Part shown: positions 7,009 through 13,110 of the stretch, in pieces
Layout: the number at the start of each line of letters is the position of its first letter
Numbering within the stretch: position 1 is the stretch's first letter
DNA from: JAAFIP01 sp031431335
GTDB lineage: Bacteria > Pseudomonadota > Gammaproteobacteria > Burkholderiales > Burkholderiaceae_C
Assembly: GCA_031431335.1 (NCBI GenBank)
Contig: JANPDG010000002.1
Coordinates: 1-13,369 of the forward strand
Direction: 5' to 3'
DNA: 13,369 bases
The notes under the pieces: generated by a model
What the model was told of the DNA's origin: nothing
What the model saw: only the letters and a program-made list of their open reading frames with translations
The model's database searches: none
Translations under genes and position numbers: made by a program

Positions 7009-7737
7009 TTACTTCATCTGCACCGAGCCATTCACATTCACCACCACACTGCTGCGGCCAGCCTCGACAGGCACTGGCGCGTCAGACGACATCGACTTGG
7101 CCTGCATCATCTCCATGCGGCCACGCGGCGCAAAGCCTTGGTCGTTGGCGTTAACTGCCACTTCGCGAATGGTGTAGCCCGCAAAACCGAAGTTTTTACT
7201 GATCTCGCTGGCTTTGGCTTTGAACCGGTCTATCGCCTGCGCCTGCGCCTCGGCCTCCACCTTGGCTCTGGCCTCGCGCGACAGGCCAAAGCTCACTTGC
7301 CCCAAAGTCAATGTGTTGATCTTGCCTGCAGCAGCGCTGATGCGGGCAAAGTCGCGGCCCTCGAGCACCAGCTCGGTGGTGCCTTGCCAGCCGCTGATTT
7401 TGCCTTCGCGGCTGTAGCGCGGGTACATGCTAAATGACCCTGTGCGCACATCCATCTGGCCCGCTTGCACAGTCTTTTTAGCCTCTGCCAGCGCGGCGTC
7501 CAGCGCGGTTTTAAGCTGGGTTTGCACCACAGCAGCGTCTGGGCCGTCTTTGCTGGTGTTCATGCTGATCATCAGCAAGTCTTGCTGTACCTCTACTGTG
7601 CCGGTGGACTGCAAAGAGACGACGTTTTGGGGTGTTTCCATGCGCATATTTTGAGAAAAACTAGGGATTACCGACGCAGACAGTGCGCAAGCTGCTATTA
7701 ATTTTATAGCTCTTAACTGAGGATGAGGGTATTTCAT
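7009..7737 (-). CDS. SIMPL (DUF541) domain secreted protein
   Basis: 242 residues on the minus strand. An N-terminal signal peptide (IKLIAACALSASVIPSFSQ, cleavage expected near residue 29) points to the periplasm. The mature part matches the SIMPL/DUF541 family: an early VEVQQDLLMISM strand, a central region with SMYPRYS and GWQGTTELVLEGRDF, a long helix rich in Ala/Glu (EARAKVEAEAQAQAIDRF), and a C-terminal strand SSVVVNVNGSVQM. The family is widespread; members form oligomers, but a precise role here is unknown. The gene ends at the shared bidirectional terminator. The signal-peptide codons coincide with a diverged copy of the dispersed repeat (7671-7709). No strong Shine-Dalgarno is visible before the ATG. 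Confidence 0.92.
   Translation of the reverse strand: MKYPHPQLRAIKLIAACALSASVIPSFSQNMRMETPQNVVSLQSTGTVEVQQDLLMISMNTSKDGPDAAVVQTQLKTALDAALAEAKKTVQAGQMDVRTGSFSMYPRYSREGKISGWQGTTELVLEGRDFARISAAAGKINTLTLGQVSFGLSREARAKVEAEAQAQAIDRFKAKASEISKNFGFAGYTIREVAVNANDQGFAPRGRMEMMQAKSMSSDAPVPVEAGRSSVVVNVNGSVQMK
7671..7710 (+). repeat. Diverged copy E of the dispersed repeat, in the SIMPL signal peptide codons
   Basis: CCGACGC (7671-7677), 16 nt, then GCTATTAATTTTATAG (7694-7709). In reverse complement, copy A behind envZ has CCGACGC, 16 nt, then GCTATTAATTTAATAG. Over 39 ungapped positions 27 are identical. The palindromic GCTAT/ATAGC core falls in the codons for AIKLIA of the signal peptide. Confidence 0.45.
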
Positions 7738-7841
7738 ATGAAAGTCCGTTGCAATTAAATGGCCACAGGGCGGGTGCCTAAGCTTATCTTAGCTGCCCTG
7801 AGGGGTTACTTTAGCTGTCCGCAGGTGCGGGCTGCAAGCCG

Positions 7842-8180
7842 CTAGGGCTTGCCTTGCGTGCGCAGCTCGCGGGTCAGTTGGCGGCGCATCTCGCTGCGCT
7901 GCGACTCGCTAAGGTGATGGTATGCAGCCGCCGCAGGCGACATCACTGCTGGTGCATTTAACGACACTGGCATCAAGGGCGCTGGGGGTAGGGGTAGCGC
8001 TGGCGCTGGCACTGGCACTGCCGCTGGGGCACTTTGCTGCTGTCGTACTGTGCTGCGCAGCTCGGCTCGGCGCTGGGCCTCACCCTCAGCCCAGGCGGGC
8101 GCTGCCGCAGTGGCGAGCAAAGCACAGGCACTTGCGCCCAAGGCGCTGCGCCGACGAATCCGTTGCAGTGGTACTAACAT
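7842..8180 (-). CDS. Small secreted Pro/Ala-rich hypothetical protein
   Basis: 112 residues from the ATG at 8180; a TTG at 8204 would add eight residues but is a weaker start. A signal peptide is clear: RRIRRRSALG, then a hydrophobic stretch ending in APAWA, with cleavage expected before EGEAQ. The mature part has a charged segment RRAELRSTVRQQQ, a Pro/Ala-rich linker and a C-terminal helix HHLSESQRSEMRRQLTRELRTQ. Similar Ser-rich, Arg-rich tails (LSPEERxxLRRD type) end small exported proteins in Burkholderiales; no function is known to me. The stop codon lies within a 7-bp hairpin (7834-7852) with no T-run. Read-through into the SIMPL gene 104 bp downstream is possible. It is divergent from ompR. 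Confidence 0.72.
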   Translation of the reverse strand: MLVPLQRIRRRSALGASACALLATAAAPAWAEGEAQRRAELRSTVRQQQSAPAAVPVPAPALPLPPAPLMPVSLNAPAVMSPAAAAYHHLSESQRSEMRRQLTRELRTQGKP

Positions 8181-8258
8181 GGTGTTCACTTTTCTATAGC
8201 GCAATGCGCTACCTGTCCATAACGGTGCATCAACCCCGCAGGACTACAAGCTTAGGTC

Positions 8259-8278
8259 AAGCGCATGCAAAGCGCATG
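8259..8278. repeat. 9-bp direct repeat one helical turn apart
   Basis: AAGCGCATG occurs at 8259-8267 and again at 8270-8278, a period of 11 bp, in the divergent intergenic region. This spacing is typical of sites for regulators binding as tandem dimers on one DNA face. The binding protein is unknown. Confidence 0.5.
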
Positions 8279-8296
8279 TACTGGGGGTGCAAAAAG

Positions 8297-8371
8297 TGTA
8301 ACAGAGTGTCGTAACTCCATGATTTTGTTAGGTTTTATCCAAAAAGTGGGGTACAAACAGGCTCTGTTACA
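8297..8371. promoter_or_regulatory. Widely spaced 10-bp inverted repeat upstream of ompR
   Basis: TGTAACAGAG (8297-8306) and CTCTGTTACA (8362-8371) are perfect reverse complements separated by 55 bp, ending 21 bp before the ompR start. A further GTAAC half-site is at 8311-8315, and AAAAAGTG is repeated at 8291 and 8341. GTTACATAT resembles elements found in enteric OmpR sites, so autoregulation is possible. The region also faces the minus-strand gene at 8180. No clear -35/-10 pair was found. Confidence 0.45.
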
Positions 8372-8392
8372 TATTTACCTGAGAGGCGCTTT

Positions 8393-9124
8393 ATGAACCA
8401 ATCCGTGAAACCAGCTGACCGCATTTTGGTCGTTGACGACGATGCCCGCATCCGCGACCTGCTACGCCGCTACTTGGCCCAAGAGGGCTTTGAAGTCATC
8501 GTGGCCGAGGACGGCAAGGCGCTCACCCGCATCATGATGCGCGACCCGATTGACCTGATCGTGCTCGATTTGATGATGCCAGGCGAAGACGGCTTGTCCA
8601 TCTGCCGGCGCCTGCGCGCTGCTGGCGACCGCACCCCCATCATCATGCTCACAGCCAAAGGCGAAGATGTAGACCGCATCGTCGGCTTAGAGGTGGGTGC
8701 TGATGACTATCTAGGCAAGCCATTTAACCCGCGCGAGCTGCTGGCCCGTGTGCACGCGGTGCTGCGCCGCCGCCCAGCCCATGAGGCACCCGGCGCGCCG
8801 TCCACTGACAACGAAACCGTCACTTTCGGGCCGTTTGACTTTGACATGGGCCAACGCACCCTGCGCAAAAACGGCGAAGAAATGCCGCTGACCACAGGCG
8901 AGTTTGCCATGCTCAAGGCGCTGGTGCGTCACCCGCGCCAGCCGCTGTCGCGCGAAAAGCTGGCCCAGCTGGCCCGTGGCCGCGAGTTTGAGCCGTTTGA
9001 CCGCAGCTTAGACGTGCAAGTCTCTCGCCTACGCAAAATGGTAGAAGCGGACGTGGCCGCGCCGCGTTATATTCAGACCGTGTGGGGCGTGGGTTATGTG
9101 TTTGTGCCGGATGGCAAAAGCTAA
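8393..9124 (+). CDS. ompR: Response regulator OmpR
   Basis: 243 residues. A transcription factor of a two-component system with an N-terminal receiver and a C-terminal winged-helix DNA-binding domain. The acidic pocket is DDD at 15-17, the phosphorylated aspartate is D59 in VLDLMMPGEDGLSICRRLR, and the switch lysine is K109 in KPFNPRELLAR. The effector region contains LTTGEFAMLKALVRHPRQPLSR and ends with IQTVWGVGYVFVPDG. The receiver and C-terminal strings match enteric OmpR almost word for word, so orthology rather than mere family membership is likely. AGAGG lies upstream of the ATG. envZ follows after 94 bp, a gap that holds a strong hairpin. Expected to respond to osmotic or envelope signals by controlling porin genes. 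Confidence 0.95.
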   Translation: MNQSVKPADRILVVDDDARIRDLLRRYLAQEGFEVIVAEDGKALTRIMMRDPIDLIVLDLMMPGEDGLSICRRLRAAGDRTPIIMLTAKGEDVDRIVGLEVGADDYLGKPFNPRELLARVHAVLRRRPAHEAPGAPSTDNETVTFGPFDFDMGQRTLRKNGEEMPLTTGEFAMLKALVRHPRQPLSREKLAQLARGREFEPFDRSLDVQVSRLRKMVEADVAAPRYIQTVWGVGYVFVPDGKS

Positions 9125-9157
9125 TCCTCTAGGCACCCTTTAAGCTTTAGTCTTTCA

Positions 9158-9199
9158 CAGCGCAGTGCGGCACATCTGGTGATGTGCCGCACTGCGCTG
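9158..9199. repeat. Perfect 19-bp hairpin between ompR and envZ
   Basis: Left arm 9158-9176 starts CAGCGCAGTGCGG. Right arm 9181-9199 is its exact reverse complement, and the loop is TGGT. The downstream sequence (ATTTCACGTTT) lacks a proper T-run, so it is not a standard terminator. TTTCAC occurs on both sides (9153-9158 and 9201-9206). In mRNA it would be very stable and lies about 20 nt before the envZ start. Confidence 0.9.
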
Positions 9200-9218
9200 A
9201 TTTCACGTTTGGATCCCC

Positions 9219-10625
9219 ATGGCCAGCATTGACGCTACCAGCCCTGCCCCGCTAGAGACAGCTCCAGCTCCGTTAGAAATGCGCAGAGCCGTGGCCAGTC
9301 GCGTGCGGCTATCCTTGTTTTGGCGCACCTTCTTTTTACTGGCCTTGCTGCTCATTGGCAGCGCCGCTGCTTGGTTGCAGACCTTTCGGGTCATTGAGAC
9401 TGCCCCACAGGCCACCCAAAACGCCCAGCAAATCGCCTCATTGGTTAACCTGAGCCGCGCCGCGCTGGTCCACGCCGATGCTATCGCCCGCGTGTCCTTG
9501 ATCAAGCAGCTCGCTGAGCTCGAAGGCGTGCGCGTGCTGCCGCGTGAGGCCACCGACAAATTAACCAACTTTGACACCAGCTCCCAGGCCATTCAAGTGA
9601 CCAAAGAGCTTCGCGCCCGCTTAGGTAAAGACACCCTGCTGGCCCGCGAGGTCAACGGTGAGCCTGGCCTGTGGGTGGGCTTTGTGATCGAGGGCGACGC
9701 CTATTGGCTGCTCACTGATCTGTCGCGCGTCATGCCTGTCGCAGGCAAAACTTGGCTGATCTGGCTGATGATTGCCGCTGTGCTGTCGCTGGCTGGCGCA
9801 GCGCTGATCGCCCGCCTGATCAACCGGCCACTCAAGGCGCTGAGCTTTGCCGCAAGCCGCGTCAAAGACGGTAACTTTGAAGCCAGCCACCTAGACGAAC
9901 GCGCCGTCACCAGCGAGATCCGCGAGGTGAACATGGGCTTTAACCGCATGGCTGCGCAGCTGGCAAAAATAGAGCAAGACCGCGCTGTCATGCTGGCCGG
10001 CATATCGCACGACCTGCGCACACCACTGGCGCGCCTGCGGCTAGAGACCGAGATGAGCGTGGCCGACCTGTCAGCCCGCGCCCACATGGCCGCTGACATC
10101 GAGCAGCTCGACAGCATCATTGACAAGTTTTTAGACTACGCCCGGCCTGACCAAACGCGCCTGCAGGCGGTGTGCCTCAACGATGTGTTAGAAGCCAGCT
10201 TGTTTGCGGTGCACGATGCAGGCGACATGCGCATCAACTTGGATGTGCCGCCCAATGTGTATGTGCTGGCCGAGGAGATTGAGCTGTCGCGCGTGCTGGC
10301 TAACCTGATTGAAAACGCCCGTAAATACGGCAAGTCGCCGCACATCAACGTGACCAAGCTGGACATCGTGGCGCGCATCAAGGACGACTGGGTGCTGCTC
10401 AAGGTGCGCGACCACGGTGTGGGCGTGAGTGAAGAAACTCTCAAGCACCTGACCCAGCCCTTCTTTCGCGGCGACGCCGCCCGCACCGAGGCCACTGGCG
10501 CGGGCCTGGGCCTGGCCATCGTAGAGAAAACCGTCCAGCGCATGGGCGGCATGTTCGCTCTGGCCAACACGGCATCGGGTGGGCTGGCGGCGCATATTAA
10601 GTTGCGTAAGGCTAAGGGCGGGTAG
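9219..10625 (+). CDS. envZ: Sensor histidine kinase EnvZ
   Basis: 468 residues. Inner-membrane sensor kinase partner of OmpR. A Pro/Ala-rich cytoplasmic N-terminus is followed by TM1 (about 37-54), a periplasmic domain (about 55-177), TM2 (about 179-200), HAMP (about 201-252), and the dimerisation H-box AGISHDLRTPLARLRLETEM with the phosphorylated H264. The ATPase domain shows NLIENARKYG (N366), DHGVGVSEE (from D398) and TGAGLGLAI (426-433). The H-box string is that of EnvZ. The ATG at 9219 has only a weak ribosome binding site (GGAT at 9211), unlike the overlapping, coupled starts in enteric bacteria; a later ATG at 9279 is no better. The stop is followed within 5 bp by the inverted-repeat element. 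Confidence 0.93.
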   Translation: MASIDATSPAPLETAPAPLEMRRAVASRVRLSLFWRTFFLLALLLIGSAAAWLQTFRVIETAPQATQNAQQIASLVNLSRAALVHADAIARVSLIKQLAELEGVRVLPREATDKLTNFDTSSQAIQVTKELRARLGKDTLLAREVNGEPGLWVGFVIEGDAYWLLTDLSRVMPVAGKTWLIWLMIAAVLSLAGAALIARLINRPLKALSFAASRVKDGNFEASHLDERAVTSEIREVNMGFNRMAAQLAKIEQDRAVMLAGISHDLRTPLARLRLETEMSVADLSARAHMAADIEQLDSIIDKFLDYARPDQTRLQAVCLNDVLEASLFAVHDAGDMRINLDVPPNVYVLAEEIELSRVLANLIENARKYGKSPHINVTKLDIVARIKDDWVLLKVRDHGVGVSEETLKHLTQPFFRGDAARTEATGAGLGLAIVEKTVQRMGGMFALANTASGGLAAHIKLRKAKGG

Positions 10626-10629
10626 TTTC

Positions 10630-10673
10630 ACTATTAAATTAATAGCTAACTATTGAATATCCGCGTCGGAAAA
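10630..10673 (-). repeat. Copy A of the dispersed repeat
   Basis: Read on the minus strand it begins TTTTCCGACGCGGATATTCA and ends TTTAATAGT. It matches copy B at 38 of 44 positions without gaps and lies in inverted orientation to B and C. It starts 5 bp after the envZ stop codon. Confidence 0.88.
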
Positions 10674-10939
10674 GTGCTTATTTTTCTTCCAAAAATACTT
10701 TCTACGACAAGAGATGACTCTGCACTCAATTCCGTTCGCGTTGAGCTGGTCGAAACGTTCTTACTTCGCTGGGTTGGTTGGTTTGCTTCGCCATTCCTAG
10801 CTTGGCCCCTCTCGCGCCAGAGCCTGTAGCGCTGCCGTACGCCCCGGTCTTCAGCCCGCTTCGCGGGTTCGCTGGTCGTTGGGGCTGGGTTGCGCAGATT
10901 GCATATTGCCAGAGTCGTTTTTGGGGAAATTTTAGCTAA

Positions 10940-10983
10940 TTTTCCGACGTGGATATTTAATAGTTTGCTATTATTTTGATACT
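10940..10983 (+). repeat. Copy B of the dispersed repeat
   Basis: Begins TTTTCCGACGTGGATATTTA and ends TTTTGATACT. It is identical to copy C at 42 of 44 positions, with the copies exactly 800 bp apart in direct orientation. It ends 17 bp before the stop codon of the endopeptidase gene. Confidence 0.92.
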
Positions 10984-11000
10984 GACAACTGACTCTCAAT

Positions 11001-11726
11001 TCACATCGGCTTGCAAGCCACTGCAAAATCTACGTGGTAATGCTCGTCGTGGCGCACCCAGGGTTTGGCCTTCATGAATCTTAGGTTTTTCTGCAGGTAC
11101 GCGCCGCTGGGTGTGGCAAACAGTCGGGGCAGAAACGCTGGCTCGATAATGACCAAGGCTATGCCTGCTCCGCGAGCTTTGGCGGCCAGGTGCAGTTGCC
11201 TCAGGTGGTCGGACAGGGCTGCAAAGTCGATGCGGTAGTTGCCAAACTGGCCTTGGGCATTGAACTCGATGTCGTAGCCCAAACGGTTGGCCACGCTGGT
11301 GGGCAGCGCTACAGGCTGGCCTGCTGCATTGCGCACGGGTACAAAAAAGTCGACGGACAGGCCGTTTTGGTGGGTGCGGTGCGGCTTGAACTGGCCGCCT
11401 GGTTGCCAGCCAGTCTCGCCATACACATAGCTTGCGTCCGGGCTGCTTGATTGCAGCGCCGCATAAGACGCGGCCAATATCTCGGCCACTTTGGCATGCA
11501 CATAAGTGCGCCCAGCGGCTGTGCCTAGCGCGCTATACGCTGCAAAATTAGCCCCATCGCCCGGCAGTTGCACGCCGCTGGTCAGCCGGCCTCGGCTAAC
11601 TGTGCCGTAGCACTGGCTGTCGGCGGCATAGGCAGTTACAGCAGCCAAGGCAGCTATCAGCGATAGGCAGCCCTTAGCAATTGAAGAAAGTGCAGACTTG
11701 GCATATTGTATTAACCAGATTTCCAA
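11001..11726 (-). CDS. MepA-like (M74) penicillin-insensitive murein endopeptidase
   Basis: About 241 residues on the minus strand. A signal peptide (LSLIAALAAVTAYA, cleavage before ADSQC) sends it to the periplasm, where this family cuts cross-linking peptides of peptidoglycan. Zinc-ligand motifs of family M74 are visible: HQNGLSVDFFVP (H119, D126) and RHDEHYHVDF (H226, D227, H229, H231). The cysteines near each end (C39, C238) may form a disulfide. No in-frame ATG exists before the conserved region. The start is probably TTG at 11726, or a CTG at 11735, and repeat copy C covers the sequence just upstream. It lies 44 bp after ispF on the same strand and may be read from the ispD-ispF operon. 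It is flanked by direct repeats B and C. Confidence 0.85.
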   Translation of the reverse strand: MEIWLIQYAKSALSSIAKGCLSLIAALAAVTAYAADSQCYGTVSRGRLTSGVQLPGDGANFAAYSALGTAAGRTYVHAKVAEILAASYAALQSSSPDASYVYGETGWQPGGQFKPHRTHQNGLSVDFFVPVRNAAGQPVALPTSVANRLGYDIEFNAQGQFGNYRIDFAALSDHLRQLHLAAKARGAGIALVIIEPAFLPRLFATPSGAYLQKNLRFMKAKPWVRHDEHYHVDFAVACKPM

Positions 11727-11739
11727 AATTTTCAGGCAG

Positions 11740-11783
11740 TTTTCCGAGGTGGATATTAAATAGTTTGCTATTATTTTGATACT
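11740..11783 (+). repeat. Copy C of the dispersed repeat, overlapping the ispF end
   Basis: Begins TTTTCCGAGGTGGATATTAA; 42 of 44 positions match copy B. It fills the gap between ispF and the endopeptidase gene. It supplies the last codons (V-S-K) and stop codon of ispF on the minus strand, and lies 14 bp before the proposed TTG start of the endopeptidase. Confidence 0.92.
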
Positions 11784-12256
11784 AGTAGCACCACAGCCCG
11801 CGCCTCCATGCTCAGGCCTTCGCCCACAGGGCCCATCTTTTCTGCGGTTTTGGCTTTCACGTTAACTTGCGCTAAGGCAATACCCAGCGCGGTGGCAATA
11901 CGCTGGCACATGGCTGGGATGTGGGGGGCTAATTTTGGAGCTTGGGCGATGATGGTGCTGTCGATGTTGCCTATCTCGTAGCCTGCGGCGCGCACGCGGC
12001 TGGCGACCTCTTGCATCAGCACGGTAGAGTCTGCGCCTTTGAACTGCGCGTCGGTGTCGGGGAAGTGGCGGCCTATGTCGCCCAAGCCTGCGGCGCCCAG
12101 CAGCGCGTCGGTGATGGCGTGCAGCAGCACATCGGCGTCTGAGTGGCCTAGCAAACCCTTCTCAAACGGCACATGCACGCCGCCCAGCATGAGCTTGCGG
12201 CCTGCTACCAGGGCATGGGTGTCCCAGCCTTCGCCGATTCTAAAACTGCTGCTCAT
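11771..12256 (-). CDS. ispF: 2-C-methyl-D-erythritol 2,4-cyclodiphosphate synthase (IspF)
   Basis: 161 residues on the minus strand. It converts CDP-ME 2-phosphate to the cyclic diphosphate MEcPP in the non-mevalonate isoprenoid pathway, as a cytosolic trimer. Metal-binding residues are in GEGWDTHAL (D12, H14) and H46; GHSDADVLLHAITDALLGAAGLGDIGRHFPDTD (from residue 37) is the family's signature, and VNVKAKTAEKMG is near the C-terminus. The ATG overlaps the ispD stop (ATGA), indicating coupling. The final residues V-S-K and the TAA stop fall inside dispersed repeat copy C, so the original 3' end was probably replaced by repeat sequence. Length remains normal for the family. Confidence 0.96.
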   Translation of the reverse strand: MSSSFRIGEGWDTHALVAGRKLMLGGVHVPFEKGLLGHSDADVLLHAITDALLGAAGLGDIGRHFPDTDAQFKGADSTVLMQEVASRVRAAGYEIGNIDSTIIAQAPKLAPHIPAMCQRIATALGIALAQVNVKAKTAEKMGPVGEGLSMEARAVVLLVSK

Positions 12257-12972
12257 ACGCTGGTCTTTCTGCTGTGCAAGATGGCTTCGGCCATGGCGAA
12301 GTCTTCGGGGTAGGTGACTTTAAAGTTTTGGGCGCTGCTGTGTACCAGCTTGGGTGCGTGACCCAGCGCTTCGACGGCGCTGGACTCGTCGGTGACGCTG
12401 GCTGCGTTGTGGCCTAGCGCGCGGGTGAGCGCGTCTACCAGCAAGCCAACTCGAAACATTTGCGGTGTGTGGGCCAGCCACTTGTCGGCGCGGTTCACGG
12501 TGCTGGCTACGCGGCCTGCATCGGCTTTTTTCAGGGTGTCGGGCAGCGGCAGCGCCAGCAGGCCGCCTACTGCGTCGTGTTGGCAGGCGTCAATCAGGGT
12601 GTTGATCTGCTCAGGGGTCACCAAGCAGCGCGCTGCGTCGTGCACCAGCACCCAGTCATGCGCTGTTGCGCCTTGGGCGAGCATGGCGTTTAAGCCGCCC
12701 AGCACGGTCTTGGCCCGCGTGTCACTGGCACACGGCGCTACCCAGTGGGTAGAGCCTACATGCTGGGCAAACAAATCGTCACCGGGCGCAATCACCGTCA
12801 AAGTCTCGGCAATGCGGGTCACTTGGGCAAAAGCGGCCAGCGTGTGCGCCACCATCGGCAGACCCGCAATGCTTTGGTATTGCTTGGGCAGCGCGCCACC
12901 AGCGCGGTTGCCAGTGCCACCGCAGGGGATCAAAGCAAAGATTTGGACGTTATTTTGGGGACTTGTGAGCAT
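12253..12972 (-). CDS. ispD: 2-C-methyl-D-erythritol 4-phosphate cytidylyltransferase (IspD)
   Basis: 239 residues from the ATG at 12972. The open frame reaches 13026, but the extra 18 residues do not look like family sequence. It couples MEP with CTP to form CDP-ME in the MEP isoprenoid pathway. The nucleotide-binding glycine-rich loop is IPCGGTGNRAGGALPKQY (R23, K30). VHDAARCLVTP, RADKWLAHTPQMFR, TDESSAVEALG and the KVTYPEDFAMAEAIL ending are typical. It overlaps ispF by 4 nt, forming an operon. It is divergent from mfd, an arrangement I associate with Burkholderiales. GAGA lies 7-10 nt before the ATG as a weak ribosome binding site. Confidence 0.95.
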   Translation of the reverse strand: MLTSPQNNVQIFALIPCGGTGNRAGGALPKQYQSIAGLPMVAHTLAAFAQVTRIAETLTVIAPGDDLFAQHVGSTHWVAPCASDTRAKTVLGGLNAMLAQGATAHDWVLVHDAARCLVTPEQINTLIDACQHDAVGGLLALPLPDTLKKADAGRVASTVNRADKWLAHTPQMFRVGLLVDALTRALGHNAASVTDESSAVEALGHAPKLVHSSAQNFKVTYPEDFAMAEAILHSRKTSV

Positions 12973-12995
12973 GGGTGTCTCTATCTTAAGCGTGT

Positions 12996-13026
12996 ATTCT
13001 AAAATCAAGCGACTTGAATTGCTCAA
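12996..13026 (-). promoter_or_regulatory. Possible ispDF promoter
   Basis: On the minus strand TTGAGC (13026-13021) and TAGAAT (13001-12996) are separated by 19 nt, with the start codon 23 nt further on. The spacing is longer than the usual 17, so this is tentative. CTTGA/TCAAG (13012-13026 region) forms a small inverted repeat over the -35 box. Confidence 0.3.
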
Positions 13027-13034
13027 GCTACCTC

Positions 13035-13070
13035 ACACCCCACTGCACAGGCTTTGGGGTGTTTTGTATT
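13035..13070 (+). promoter_or_regulatory. Terminator-like hairpin in the mfd leader
   Basis: ACACCCCA (13035-13042) and TGGGGTGT (13055-13062) form a perfect 8-bp stem with a 12-nt loop, followed by the T-rich TTTGTATTTT. It sits 41 bp before the mfd start, in the direction of mfd. It could be a leader attenuator, or stop stray transcription from elsewhere in the divergent region. Confidence 0.4.
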
Positions 13071-13110
13071 TTCTGCTCCCAAACCCGATTACTTTTTAGC
13101 CTCGATCACA

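Larger units (their letters stand above)
10627..10986. mobile_element. MITE-like element with inverted AT-rich ends
   Basis: The whole gap between envZ and the convergent endopeptidase gene is filled by a unit whose ends are inverted copies of one repeat: 10630-10673 (inverted) and 10940-10983, 38 of 44 positions identical. Similarity continues inward (TTTTTGG near 10919 and its counterpart near 10692), so the terminal repeats may approach 60 bp. The 250-bp core is GC-richer. It holds CCGTTCGCGTTGAGCTGGTC (10732-10751), which resembles a palindromic repeat common in proteobacterial intergenic DNA, and a CCCGC-TTC-GCGGG hairpin (10854-10867). It encodes no transposase. A 126-residue open frame across it (minus strand) looks spurious. 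I see no clear target-site duplication. Confidence 0.6.

Noticed and set aside
7834..7852. Hairpin at the stop codon of the small secreted protein as a terminator
   Set aside because: The 7-bp stem GCAAGCC/GGCTTGC is real but has no T-run on the minus strand, so terminator function is not supported.
10646..11026. 126-residue open frame on the minus strand between envZ and the endopeptidase gene
   Set aside because: It runs through both repeat arms and the hairpin-rich core, shows no domain or signal peptide and has Arg/Ser-rich composition as expected from translated repeat DNA.
12392..13099. 235-residue plus-strand open frame opposite ispD
   Set aside because: A shadow of ispD; no family motifs, whereas the minus frame shows all IspD signatures and couples to ispF.
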